Assembly: GCA_964034945.1 (NCBI GenBank)
Contig: OZ035962.1
Coordinates: forward strand, 82,171,942-82,235,941
Source: Chrysopilus asiliformis
Taxonomy: Eukaryota > Arthropoda > Insecta > Diptera > Rhagionidae
Direction: 5' to 3'
Length of the DNA: 64,000 nt
In this document: one piece after another, positions 1 through 10,881 of the stretch
Position numbering within the stretch: position 1 is the stretch's first letter
Layout: each line of letters starts with the position of its first letter
Notes under the pieces: generated by a model
What the model saw: the letters and a program-made list of their open reading frames with translations, nothing else
Databases searched by the model: none
Told to the model about the DNA's origin: nothing
Translations under genes and position numbers: made by a program

Positions 1-833
1 GTTGCAGGCATTTTTTGGACCTCATATATGTATGTTGAAACAACAAGAACGAGCGGATGTTTAAGTGGCACTTTCAAATAACCAGCCCCGAACTTCCAAT
101 TGAATTTTCCCATATAAACTGTTAAACTTTCCAGGAAGGTTATTTAGCGAGCAGAGGAATTTATGAAGGATGCTCAACATTCATTTATGCTGCAATGCAT
201 TAAAATTTCTATGCAAAATGTATGTTTAATCTTTTGCTATTGTTGTACTTGCTGTAAAGTCATATTTCCGAATCAGTATCGAAAGCATGCATACTAAAAT
301 TTTATACATAACATATTTTGCTTATTTGTAGTTGGGCCAAAGTTTGGAATTGTGGAACGAAACAAAATCCCCATGGAAAAATAGTGATTTTATATTGTGC
401 GGATTGTAGTATGAACGAGGAATTTTCTGTCAAATGATGGCAAAAGTTTAAATTAAATTTCTTGTTTTTGTCAACGACCAGCCAAGACTGGGAATTGAGT
501 TCAATCTTTGGGTTGGGTTTAATGTGATAAAGCCATAGGTTTTTTTGGTAATCTTATTATGGAACACTAAACATCATATTCATATCTAAACTTTCACATA
601 ATGTTTACCAGTTGAAAACATACGCGACGATAATATGGTAATAAAAGTCATCCGAATGAGAAGTTTGCGAATTTCTGGATTTTTTCCGTTTTAATGAATA
701 AAACTGGAGCGTGTTCTTTGAAAAATTCAAAGGACATAATAATGTGTATCACTGCAAAAGTAGATGAAAAATCGGGAATTTACGTTTTCCGAATTAGCGC
801 ATTTTTCTAGAATCTCAAATTATCAAATATCAG
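1..833. other. AT-rich stretch without recognised feature
   Basis: No open frame of convincing length, no splice-bounded exon and no terminal-repeat element was found by eye. It is ordinary AT-rich non-coding sequence. Confidence 0.5.
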
Positions 834-1100
834 TTAAGCCTCATACTGTCCTTAAGAAAAATAACGTATGATGTCTTCGTGGGTCAAGAATGACCCATTA
901 TGACCCATTTATGACCCATGAAGACTACAGTGCTCTTCAATGGATTAAAATATGAACAAATAGATTATTGTTTTCGGTATTCAAAAGAAATTTGTTCACA
1001 GAGCCTATACCATACAAACATTGTTCATGTAGTTGAGAAGATACTTTTAATTAAAATCGAATTTGGGCCAGAAATGACCCGAGGACAGTATGAGGGTTAA
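834..1100. mobile_element. TTAA-flanked piggyBac-like MITE (259 bp)
   Basis: The sequence between TTAA at 834-837 and TTAA at 1097-1100 begins GCCTCATACTGTCCT and ends AGGACAGTATGAGGG, so its ends are inverted repeats of about 14 bp. TTAA target duplication with short inverted ends is the hallmark of piggyBac-type transposition. There is no coding capacity. The interior holds three copies of a TGACCCAT motif (about 882-919) arranged so that GTCTTCGTGGGTCA and TGACCCATGAAGAC can pair. The right TTAA is also the left TTAA of the next element. Family assignment is by TSD and end structure only. Confidence 0.6.
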
Positions 1101-1402
1101 CACATTGACTGCCATGTGGGACCAAACTATTCTCACATTAAAATGGGCTCCTCAGGTCGTGTGAAATCACACACAAAGTGTAGTCTCACAGCACTTTACT
1201 TTAGTATACGCTGTGTGGTAAAGCATTGAATGCCACAGAACTGTATAAAACTTATGGAAAAAATAATGACCTTAGAAATCTTTTTTGATAGTTGGCCTAT
1301 GAACTTTGTATTCATAGGGGTATATTTAGGAAATTTCTAAAAATAATAGCATTTAAAAGTTATTCAAAAAAAACTGCACTAAAGCCTTTATTCAAAAAAA
1401 CG

Positions 1403-1535
1403 CACTAAAAAGGAACAAATAATTTTTTGGGCACTGGGTATCAGAAATAAAATATTTATTTTATTTTTTATGCTCTAAAATCGCTTTTATTTCCGATATA
1501 CAGTGCCCAAAAAATTATTTTTTTCCTTTTTAGTG
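1403..1535. repeat. Palindromic module with CACTAAAAAGG ends
   Basis: CACTAAAAAGG at 1403 pairs with CCTTTTTAGTG ending at 1535. The arms continue inward through an AATAATTTTTTGGGCACTG block (complement near 1502-1522) and a TATCAGAAATAAAA block. Related palindromes occur at 21107-21412 and 23830-24012, and part of the same arm sequence lies at 27393-27416. In three places it sits beside the minisatellite Helitron-like repeat, so it may be one end of that element. Confidence 0.6.
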
Positions 1536-1566
1536 TGTTATTTTAAAATAAAACCTTTTTAAAGAT

Positions 1567-1631
1567 TTTTTTTTTTTGATTTTTTTTTTTGATTTTTTTT
1601 GATTTTTTTTGATTTTTTTTTATTTTTTTTT
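1567..1631. repeat. (GATTTTTTTT)n low-complexity repeat
   Basis: About five units of GA followed by a run of eight to twelve T bases. A simple repeat within the T-rich part of the nested repeat cluster. Confidence 0.8.
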
Positions 1632-1971
1632 AGTCATTTTGTATTTGATTAGTATGACTAAAAATCCAAATACTAATATGACCGTTATCCTTACAAATTT
1701 CTTAATTACAGAATCGGATTCAGGCACCCCAAAAACCCCCAAATGAGATTTTTTCCGAAAAATTTGACGAAAAGGAAAATCACGTTATCCTTACAGGACC
1801 TTTCCTTATCCTTACAAAGACGAAGTAGTGAAAATATTATATGGTCACCGGACTTACGTATGTGTTCAAGTCAATCGGATGAGTGGAAGTGGGTCAAAAT
1901 TGGGTTGCAAGATTTGAATCTGACAAACAAACAGACAGACAAAACGGAGGCAAGCTAAATAAAAGCTTGTA
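1617..1971 (-). mobile_element. Helitron-like minisatellite repeat, copy A
   Basis: On the minus strand this starts with an AAGCTTTTATTTAGCTTGC-like head and a TCTGTCTGTTTGTTTGTCAG microsatellite. A conserved block follows (TTGCAACCCAATTTTGACCC, CACTCATCCGATTGACTTGA), then one or two units of a ~120-bp minisatellite containing GGTCCTGTAAGGATAACG. Copies B (6655), C (11690) and D (23190) share these blocks. The layout of short GTCT repeat, conserved head and minisatellite body is typical of non-autonomous Helitrons/Helentrons, but a clean 3' CTRR end was not seen here. This copy is the empty-site reference for the insertion in copy C. Confidence 0.55.
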
Positions 1972-2034
1972 AAAAAGTCTACTGGCCTCTGGGATACGAT
2001 TTTTTCGCTTTCATGGTGGCTGTCAGTGTGTTAA

Positions 2035-4838
2035 AGTTACGGTGACCATATTTATTTTGTACAAGTTCATGACAAGATGAGTGAACCGAGAGGAAGGAGG
2101 GGAATTCGAGATATTGAAACATTATGTTTCCTTGTGAAAAACAAAATATATATTTGAACGAAAATAATTAAATTATTTTCGCTCTGTTAAGCCGATCTGT
2201 TAGATTAATGATTCCAGCCAAGCTCTGTTAAGTCAATCTGTATCTTTAGATTAACGATTCCAGCCAATTTTGGTATTCTAGATCTGTAACTTTGACATTC
2301 TGTATTTTTAACTTTACAAAATCTTTAGAAAAGCGAAGTTATATTTTCGGGATTTTTATTTAAAAGAGGTGAAATTATCTTACAATTCCGTATAAACTGA
2401 ATTCCGTATAAACTGAAATTTTTCATTTTTGTTTTGTTTTGTTGGAAGTAGTTTTTGAGATTTCATCTCTTTTCTAGTCATATTAAAAACAATTATTTTC
2501 CTTTTTGCCAATTATTCAAAATGCCCGTTATTTACTTTAACACCAACAATCGAACGATCGAATCAACAGTGCTACAAAACACACACTCGATCTGTCGGAA
2601 AATTGCCGAGCTTTTAAAGAAATTTAATTTTCGATAGCAAAAATAAAATCAATTTAAAATTCTTACGAAGCAAAATAATAATAATGAAAATTTTTGTGGA
2701 AAATCCATTACAATAAAATTGAAAAAAAAGTCATTTACCTCGATTTTATCCGTCTAAAGATTTTTTCTCAGCAATCCCTCTCAATTTGGAGTAAAAATGA
2801 ATTTCATAATTCAATCATGACATATTCCCGTCCAATAGGGCAAATATCAAGTATCCTGTTAGCGACCTTCATCGTTTCTCTTCGAATATAGGTTTTTTTC
2901 GTTCATTTTATCTATCGTCAAATAACGACAATAACCATTTCTAACTCCAGCTTCAGGTCTAGCCCTCCAGATCTCGTTAAATTGCATCAGCAGACGATAA
3001 AGGGTTGAAAATCGAATTTCTTCTCTCACATAACGTACCTTATATTATACACACATATCTATATATAGATATATAAACATTACGTACAAATAAACATAGA
3101 ATTTTCCTCTCAAGTCGATTTTTCGGTCGTTTTAGATTTTTTTTTATCTCGTAGCGCACCTCTCATCGACAACCGACATCGACATGAGAAACATTTCTTA
3201 GAATTTTATAAATTGCTTTAGCTTGAGGCGATCAGTTTAAGCATTTTCTTTATATTTTCCACCGATATATGAATTTTTTCCTTCATATTTTCGACATACT
3301 CGGTATGACGTTAGAGAATTTGAACCTGCCTTTTTTATCCCTGGTTACGATATATAAGAATAAAAAGGAGACACGGTCAGAAAAGAAGAATCTCTCCAGG
3401 TTGAACCCAATCTATATCGCATCGCTATGAAATGAAAACATATTTTTTTAACCCTTGCCATTTTAGGTGTACACATCGTATATGGAAAAAAAATATTAAT
3501 AACAAGAAAAAGAAAATATCCACATAGACTTATCTTAGTTTTTCACTGTGTTCTTTTTTCACGTTTTTTTCCAAAAGAAAACAACAACATCCCACATCTT
3601 CATATCAAAGCGAAATCGATTTTTCTTGATTAAGTTTCTAATGGGAGCAACTCTTTGTGGGTGAGATTCGTTTTTCAATTTTATTCTATTTTGTTTTTAC
3701 GTATGTTTTTTCATTGCTTTCGTGGTTTTCCAGCAGTCACCCCTTTAAGAAAACTTTAAAATCCATCGCTTTTCCACCCTTTTTTCATTTCGTTTATTTG
3801 ATACGAGCGACTCTATCGTAATCTATGATAGCAGAAATGTTGATTTTTCTTCCATTTCTGTCCTACATGCGGCTGATATTTTATATGCTTTTGACGTACA
3901 AACATTCCCAGGATGTTTATAGTCGTTTAGATGGGGTATGTTGGCGCGTTTCATGTTTGAAACGCATATGCAAACTTTGTTTACCTTCGTTTAAAGAAAC
4001 AAGTTTGCTTTTTGGAAAGACTTATAATTACCGGAGCAGTCACTCGAATCAGGATCTAAACACAGGGAAACATTATTTTTCATTGATAGTTCAATGAGTA
4101 TGTGCTTTCAAACCCTCTCGTTTTTGCAAGCATATTTACATAAATCCACCCCAAACAAGGCAACCCCAGCCAGCATAGATGAACCGAACATATGATAGAA
4201 AAATACATATTTTTATGGTATTTAATACGAGTATATTAGAAATTGGTACGACAATCTGTACTCCGTATATGAAAATTTCGTATGGCTACTGGTTAAAGTT
4301 TTTAAGGGTAGGTAAACGTAAACGCAAACGTGGGACATTTGGAGGCAGGTCACGTTTTTATCGCAATAAGCTGCAACATATGAGACATACGAGGACATCA
4401 TGTAGACACCTGCTCAACCATGAACGATGATAAAAAGTTTTTAGCGTACTAAAAAGTTTACGTCGCAAAATATGCTTATGATGGCTACACATTTTCAAGC
4501 TGGAGTGAGATTTTCCTTGCTTCATATAGGGAAATATTAAATATTTTTTCCGAGAATGGGAAAAATGTATATATACTGAACCGATTCCTAGACCAGACTC
4601 ATAAATATTTATGAAACTGTAAAGTCCAAAGTTTTCTCAGATCAAAATAAATTCCCTGTCCGCTACGTGATTCCTAAGAATTATTGCTTAAAACTTGCGC
4701 ATTTTTTGTGTGGAGAATTTTAATTTAGTAATGAAATTTTGAAATTATCTTGAAAAATATGTTGTTTCTCAATAGCCTACATATCGCTCATTTGCGACAA
4801 TAGTGGCATAACTCTAAAATGAGCCGACAAAACGTATT
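2035..4838. other. Long AT-rich stretch, no recognised gene
   Basis: Open frames at 2455-2637, 2694-2891, 3825-4097 (90 codons) and 4179-4430 (83 codons) show no recognisable domain or splice context and have the AT-rich composition expected by chance. Short TATA-rich runs occur near 3050-3080. Nothing else can be supported. Confidence 0.45.
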
Positions 4839-5320
4839 AAGCCCAATTTAGACTAACGATTGCGATTACGACTGAAGCTTCTCGACCAATGAGATCAAAG
4901 CTTTCAACGTTTGGGACATGAAAGCTCATCTCATTGATCGAGCAAGCTTAATCATAATCGTAATCGCAATCGTAATCGTAATCGTAATCGTAATCGTAAT
5001 CGTAATTGTAATTGTAATCGTAATCGTAATCGTAATCGTAATCGTAATCGTAATCGTAATCGTAATCGTAATCGTAATCGTAATCGTAATCGTAATCGTA
5101 ATCGTAATCGTAATCGTAATCGTAATCGTAATCGTAATCGTAATCGTAATCGTAATCATAATCGTAATCGTAATCGTAATCGTAATCGTAATCGTAATCG
5201 TAATCGTAATCGTAATCGTAATCGTAATCGTAATCGCAATCGCAATCGCAATCGTAATCGTAATCGTAATCGTAATCGTAATCGCAATCGTAATCGTAAT
5301 CGTTAGTCTGAATTGGACTT
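4839..5320. mobile_element. Palindromic MITE with expanded hexamer arm, copy 1
   Basis: The left end AAGCCCAATTTAGACTAACG and the right end CGTTAGTCTGAATTGGACTT are inverted repeats. An inner palindrome pairs CCAATGAGATCAAAGCTTTC with TGAAAGCTCATCTCATTGAT. A shorter relative lies at 14580-14737. The arm carries GATTGCGATTACGA on the left, and on the right the same motif has expanded into the array at 4949-5304. No TSD was clear. The two predicted frames across it (Ile-Val and Thr-Ile repeats) are translations of the microsatellite and not proteins. Confidence 0.75.
4949..5304. repeat. (TAATCG)n microsatellite, about 59 units
   Basis: A nearly uninterrupted TAATCG hexamer array of about 350 bp with variants TAATTG, CAATCG and CATAATCG near the edges and in two internal spots. 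It is bounded by the MITE inverted ends, so it grew inside a transposon arm. Variant CAATCG units match the GATTGCGATTACGATT seed in the opposite arm. Confidence 0.95.
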
Positions 5321-6209
5321 TAGCTCTACAAAACACTCGTGATGAGAAAGCATTTGCTACATGTTTGTACTAACAGAATTGAGTACAAAATCACGCAATC
5401 CAAAATTTTGAAAAGCGTATCCTGAAAAATCACATTTTTTGAGTTATGACACTGTTGTCGCAAATATACGATCCTACTATTAAGATTCATTAAAATTTGA
5501 ACTTCCTTCTTTAGGCTGCATCTTTCGCAATAAAGTCATTAACAAAGATTCAATGTGTTGGTCTGATGAAGTTCAACATAGATTTTTTGGAACCGAAACT
5601 TGAACTTCCCAACAAAAAAAATTTCGATTAAAAATTTTTTTTTTGATTTCGACAGAAAAAAAAATAAAGTAAATATTCCAATGATACATGTAGCCCGAAA
5701 TTATTCAAAATAAAAATATTAAAAAATCGTAGAGGTTGAGAAAATCAAATGATGAAAGTCTAAGCACAAAAAAAACAGAATTCATCATTTTTGAAACAAA
5801 AATTTCTTTTAGTTGAAAGAAAGGTTTTCAATGGCCTAGAAAAAAGGCCTACATTTTTTTCTAAAATGTAAAAATTCAGAAAAAAGCATGACCAAAAAGC
5901 TGTTCCTACACATAAAGTGCGTCACCCAAAGTGCGTCATTGAGGTACACTACATTAGACTACCCCGGAGTCTAAGGCTACCAAACGCTCTTAAATGTATG
6001 ACGTATTTGATCGACAGCCATCAAGAGATTGCAGGAGAGGGGAGTACAGCAAGCCAAAATTGATAGATTTTGGTATGCAGTAAATTGTCTAGGCGAATAC
6101 CCTGTCCAAAAGTGGAACCCTAGTCATAATCGCTTCATGAGTTTAAAATATAGGAGAGAATGGGCTAAGAAAATAAATATTATTTTGGGCTGCATATACA
6201 ACCTAAAAC
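5321..6209. other. AT-rich stretch, no recognised gene
   Basis: A direct repeat of AAAGTGCGTCA occurs near 5916-5938. The 64-codon frame at 6029-6223 runs into the adjacent hAT MITE and has no recognised domain. Confidence 0.4.
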
Positions 6210-6518
6210 CAGAGAACAAATAATCTAGAGAATAAACTCTTAGAACAAATTTTTAGAGAAAAATTTTCCACTGTGAGATGAAGCAAGAGGATCCGATGTA
6301 ACACGGAAAAAATTATCCATTCGATTCCTCCATCTCATTGAATAGATACGACGAAAATGATTAGAAAATGTTCTCTCTGCTTCGTGCTCCCTAGTCTAAA
6401 AGTAATTAACTTTTAGGCCGTAGCTAGTGAATGATAGGGACATTTTCCCCCCCTTCGAAGGGGAAATTTGTCAAAAATTTGTTCGGGAGAGTTTTTTCTA
6501 TATATTCCTTATTCTATG
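6210..6518. mobile_element. hAT-type 309-bp MITE, copy 1
   Basis: Begins CAGAGAACAAATAATC and ends TTATTCTATG. The ends form a long imperfect inverted repeat of about 60 bp: CAGAGAACAA against CATAGAATAA, followed inward by a shared AAACTCT...GAACAAATTTTT block. Copies at 35674-35982 and 58444-58752 have exactly the same length and differ at only a handful of sites. The flanks show CTAAAAC on both sides, a near-8-bp duplication. The CAGAG end plus 8-bp duplication (clear in copy 2) fits the hAT superfamily. It is non-coding. Confidence 0.85.
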
Positions 6519-6654
6519 CTAAAACATAGAACTCTTTTTTCGTGAGAAATTGAATTGAATAAGTGCTGGTATTTCTGATACACATCGCAAAAAAAAATCA
6601 TTTTTGGCACATTTTTTATTTTTTAAATTTTTTATCCTTTTTAATAAGCGGTCA

Positions 6655-7086
6655 AAAGACCGCGTATGGTATGTTTAGTGTTAAGTCTTCGTATATCCTT
6701 GTCTTTGAGATATCCTCACAGACTTCAAAAATTTTCAGATGACATTTTTATCCCGAAAATTTGAGGGTCAGGATAATTACGTTATCCTACAGTACCTTTC
6801 GTTATCCTTACAGACTTCCTAATGCCAGAATCGGATTCAGCGACCCAAAAATCTCCCATATGAGATTTTTTCCCGGAAAATTAGAGTAAAAGGATAAACA
6901 AGTTACCCTTTCAGGGCCTTCCATTATCATTACAATGACGAAGTAGTCAAAATATTATATTGTCTTCGGGGTTATGTTATGTGTGCAAAATTTCAAGCCA
7001 ATCGGATGAGTGGAAGCAAATTTTACTCTGACAGACAGATAGACAGACATATACGAAAGCAAGCCAAATAAAACCTTTATAAAAGG
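6655..7086 (-). mobile_element. Helitron-like minisatellite repeat, copy B
   Basis: Same blocks as copy A. On the minus strand there is an ACCTTTTATAAAGGT hairpin-like head, TTTATTTGGCTTGC, a TGTCTGTCTATCTGTCTGTC microsatellite, the CACTCATCCGATTGGCTTGA block, and then about two ~120-bp minisatellite units (GTTATCC motifs at 6780, 6801 and nearby). The left part, near 6575-6640, retains a fragment of the CACTAAAAAG/TATCAGAAAT palindromic module. The left boundary is uncertain. Confidence 0.55.
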
Positions 7087-7089
7087 TAA

Positions 7090-8300
7090 ACATCCTCTCT
7101 TGGAAAAGCTAGCTGTTTCTGTTGATGGGCCCATAATAATTTTCCCCTGTCGGGCAGGACCATTTATTTGAAAATACACCAACAACTCCAGAAAACTGAA
7201 TTTCATTCATGACTAAATAGAAGATTGTACCAGCTTAACAGAAAATAAGCTTAACAGACACTAAACTTATTCATAAATCTTTTTTCAACAACATCTCAAT
7301 CTCGATTTTTTCTAAAACCTCTTAAACTAATCTCTGAACAAAAAAATATTTTAAATTAACGAAAGCTCTGTGAATTATTAACAAAATTGATATATTGAAC
7401 GTTTCCTAAAATCTATATAAAATCCCCCAAGAAATAGAAAAAATTAGCCCTCTAAAAATAAATCGCAAAATCTCTTTTAGATAATGTATGCAAGCTTTTT
7501 AATAATAGCACTACTCTGCAAATGAATTCTCACAAACAACATTTTCTCGCGATCACAAATCTTAAATAAAATTCCTAACTCGAAGTCATACATACCTTGT
7601 GCCCCTAATCCTTAGCCGGAAATGGGGCATTCCGAATAAACTGAAATTTTCTGTGAAAAGTGAACAATTTCCGTATTCCTCTTCTATATTTCTTTCCAGT
7701 TTTTCCGCCCCTCACCATTTATTCAAAGTCTAATACCGCCAACACTACCACATCGCATCGACAGCCATCATCTGCAGCTTTTAGGATTAAATTGAATTAC
7801 CCACAAAATAAGTCCGCTTTGTGGGAAGATAAAGTGACTGTGAGTAAAACTTGGAGAAAATCTGCTGGAAAACCCCTGAAACAATTTACTTAGAAGATAG
7901 AAAAAAAGCGAAAACAAACAACGACTAACAGACATCTGGTATGGGAACCACCCTCGACGCAGCCTGTCAGCCCCAACGTCTTACATATCACAGCTAAAAT
8001 GCGTTTTTCAACCGAAGTCCCTAATTCTCATCCACATCTCCATCACAACGTTCCACATTCTCATTAAAATAACAAACAAATCGTCGGAAGCCACTTGAAT
8101 TTAAACCAAAAAAAAAAACCCTTGGTACGCTCATGAACAAAAGAATCGAAATGAGGGAAATTTCTTTGAAAAAATGTTTTTTTAAAGATTTGCTTCCTTG
8201 AATACTGCCTGCATAAGCGAATCAGCGTATCAACTTTTATTAATGTTTATGAATATAGAGGAAGATCGGGTGGCATTAAAATCCATCTGAATATTTATAA
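7090..8300. other. AT-rich stretch, no recognised gene
   Basis: The 77-codon frame at 7660-7893 is Ser/Thr/Pro-containing but has no recognisable domain. 7920-8060 is visibly richer in C without a splice-bounded reading frame that I can defend. Confidence 0.35.
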
Positions 8301-8302
8301 AT

Positions 8303-8720
8303 CTTACTAGCTTGCACGTACGTACAATGGTCAGACAACGGCGTTGCTCGGGTAGTAACCCAAGTACCACAAAAGGTCAAAAAGTGGTCGTCGCGACCAT
8401 AAAGTGTCGATGTTAAAGTCGCTACGAACACTTTACGACCTTCTGCGCTCCTTGGGAATAAACTTTTAAATATGAGAACGTTTTTTGATGAATTGTTCGA
8501 TTTTACGCACTGTTTTCAAGGAAATCGCAAAACCATTTTTCCATCTGTTTAGGCCCATAGGGCAAATCCCCCTAGCGCCGGTATGAGAATGTCCATACAT
8601 CTTTCTGTCGGTCTGTCGGTATGTCGATCTGACCATTGTACGTATCTTAAATAACTCGAGAATGCGTTGACCTAGTGACTTGAAATTTTTTGTAAATAAT
8701 TTTTAGAAAAATCGTAGTTT
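8303..8720. mobile_element. Helitron-like fragment with 17-bp inverted repeats
   Basis: TACGTACAATGGTCAGA at 8319 is repeated in inverted form as TCTGACCATTGTACGTA ending at 8644. Outside the left repeat, the minus strand reads TGCAAGCTAG followed by T, and just inside is CCCGAGCAACGCCGTTG. Both resemble the 3' end of the Helitrons at 63579 and 48895. On the right are a TCTGTCGGTCTGTCGG repeat and a GTGACTTGAAATTTTT block like those near the 5' ends of the other GTCY-cored elements. I read this as a divergent Helitron/Helentron with subterminal inverted repeats, tentatively. Confidence 0.4.
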
Positions 8721-10881
8721 TCTATAAACACAGCTATAACGTGTCTTACATCTTTTGCAGAGATGGCAAACGAAAAAAAAATCGTAACGTTATAACAATT
8801 ATTTCGTTACACATTGTATTGAAACTGAAAATTTAAAAAAATGAACTTTGATAATAGTTTATTTATTACAAAGTAATTCAGTTCAGTTTCCATAAAAATA
8901 AATTCTATAAAAACATTAATAAAACTTAAAAAGTAAATACAAATAAAAACAAAAAAAACTGAAATAGTGATTTTTAGGTTAAAATATCAACTTAAAAGAA
9001 AAAAAAAACTTTAAAGAAAAAAAAAACAAATGATATTTTTTTCTATAATAAAAAAAGCATCATATTATAGCCTTGTCAATAAAGATTTTCTTAGATCCTT
9101 GAAATAAGAGTTTGGAAAAAATACACTAGTGTATTTTGTTATTTTTTGCAATGTATTTCTCTAGTATTCAAACTTTCTTAAAATCGTTTAGCACACGACT
9201 CTGCCATATTTTTGCATTCGAATATATAAGATATGTTGAAGACTTTTATTAAGGCATTCCTAGAAGTACACTATTCTGGCAATACAACGAATGGGAGCGT
9301 GTACCCAATGACAATAATGTAGTAATGGGTCCTGTCCTACAAGCATCCCAAAAAATCGGGGTTGGTCTACTATTTAAACAACAGATAAAGGAGATTTGCA
9401 AAAGCCAAAAGAATGCAAATTTATATCTGAAGGAATTTTTCTTCTTTTTTTTTGTATATTACCGTATTCTTCGTTGACTTTATCTTTTATCCTGCGTGTG
9501 TCAATGTTGTTGTTGGTCTCCTTTTCTTTTGGATTTTTTTTAATGCTGTACCTCTACTGTTGCTTTTGTCATCATGCTGAAACGGGGATGGTATGTAGAT
9601 ATTTGGTAGAAATTTTTTAAGATCCTTTTGAGTGCGGTATAAAATTGTTAAAGCACTGTCGGCCGCCTCATCTGTTAAAAAAGATATCTAGTAAAAGAAA
9701 AAAAAAAGATTCTGTAAATTCTTAGGTTATATTACTTAAAACACACAAAGGAATCTCGCTTTCTTTCTATATTTCTGTTAGCGGGGTATATTATCCCATA
9801 TAGTCTAACGACAAGGGTATGCAAATCCTTTTCGGAATTCAATTTTCCTACACACGAAGAGACATTTTCAAGCTGGTGGGATTTGATTGAATTATCATCA
9901 GGCAAAGAATGTTTTTTTTTTTTTGGGAAATGATAATCTCCTTTGAGGTACTTAATGACGTTATCTTTTATGTGATTAGTTGGGTTGATGTATGTGAAGA
10001 GGCCTTTTGTCGTCATCATTGTCATCGTCGTCAGTTTTGATTCTGGCGTTGTCGTCATCTTGACGGGAAATTTGTTTGCTTTGGAAATAAAGTCATCCTT
10101 CAAGCTTTTCCACCGCCTTTCACTTGTCTACAACAGAAGGCAGAAGACAATCCCGACAATGTGGTTGGTTGGTTAGTATTCAAGACATTCAGTTGGATAT
10201 TTTGTTTATTTCTATAGACAAAATGAAAATAATAGTAATAAAAATCAAGAGCAAAACTTCCATACATAATCACATACATTAAAATAAAACTTCTGTATTT
10301 ATGATAATTTTATCTTTTCTTTTTCTTTTAATAATTGTGTCTATGAACTCAGCCAAGGATTTCAGAGTCAAGTTATTATGAATTCCTAACATAACAGACC
10401 ACAGCATTGAAGCTTTAATTAAAGAGATCTTGTAAATGATGTAGAAAGGTATATTTTATTCTAGTTTTTTACATTATTTTTATTTTTTATTTTATTTATA
10501 TATTTTTTAACATAAACACTCGAATTATCTCAAGCACCCAATACTGCTTAAAACAGGGGTCATCAAAGTAGCTGTCGCTCCCTTTACAATCAAAATTTAT
10601 AACCACTACAAATTAAAATACAGTTCAATGAAACACAACCTTCCACGGCAATGGCTTGACACGAACTGATTTAAAATGAAATGCGTCATGCTAATAATGC
10701 ACCGATTCCAACTCAAAGCACGACTCGTTTTATTCCTGCGATCCGAAGCCGCAACACACAAGCATTACAGCACACAATAAAAGGTCGATTAGAGTGGCTA
10801 CGCTGTTAAAGCCAATCTGTGTGATGAGCCAGCCGAGCCACTAGCTGATGATGCCTGGCTTAAAAATTTAAAAAAAAAATT
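8721..10881. other. AT-rich stretch, no recognised gene
   Basis: A-rich low complexity at 8940-9060. A short GTC/ATC-rich patch at 10005-10060 makes overlapping spurious frames on both strands. No domain was recognised in the 123-codon minus frame at 9732-10103. Confidence 0.4.

Larger units (their letters stand above)
1097..2034. mobile_element. TTAA-flanked piggyBac-like element carrying nested repeats
   Basis: After TTAA (1097-1100) the sequence reads CACATTGACTGCCATG. Before TTAA (2031-2034) it reads CATGGTGGCTGTCAGTGTG. These are inverted repeats of about 18 bp with two or three mismatches, and they resemble the classic piggyBac end (a C-rich start followed by TTGACTGCCA). No transposase is left. 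The interior contains a palindrome (1403-1535), a T-rich microsatellite and a Helitron-like minisatellite repeat (1617-1971), so this element either carried or later received that cargo. Confidence 0.6.

Noticed and set aside
3825..4097. 90-codon frame with hydrophobic start
   Set aside because: AT-rich composition, no family resemblance, no neighbouring exons; chance openness is plausible.
4949..5304. Telomere-like or CRISPR-like array
   Set aside because: The unit is a plain hexamer without spacers, lies inside a MITE arm, and does not match the usual arthropod telomere repeat TTAGG.
4918..5373. 151-codon Ile/Val-repeat frame and its minus-strand Thr/Ile partner
   Set aside because: Both are translations of the (TAATCG)n array; a hexamer repeat without stops stays open in several frames.
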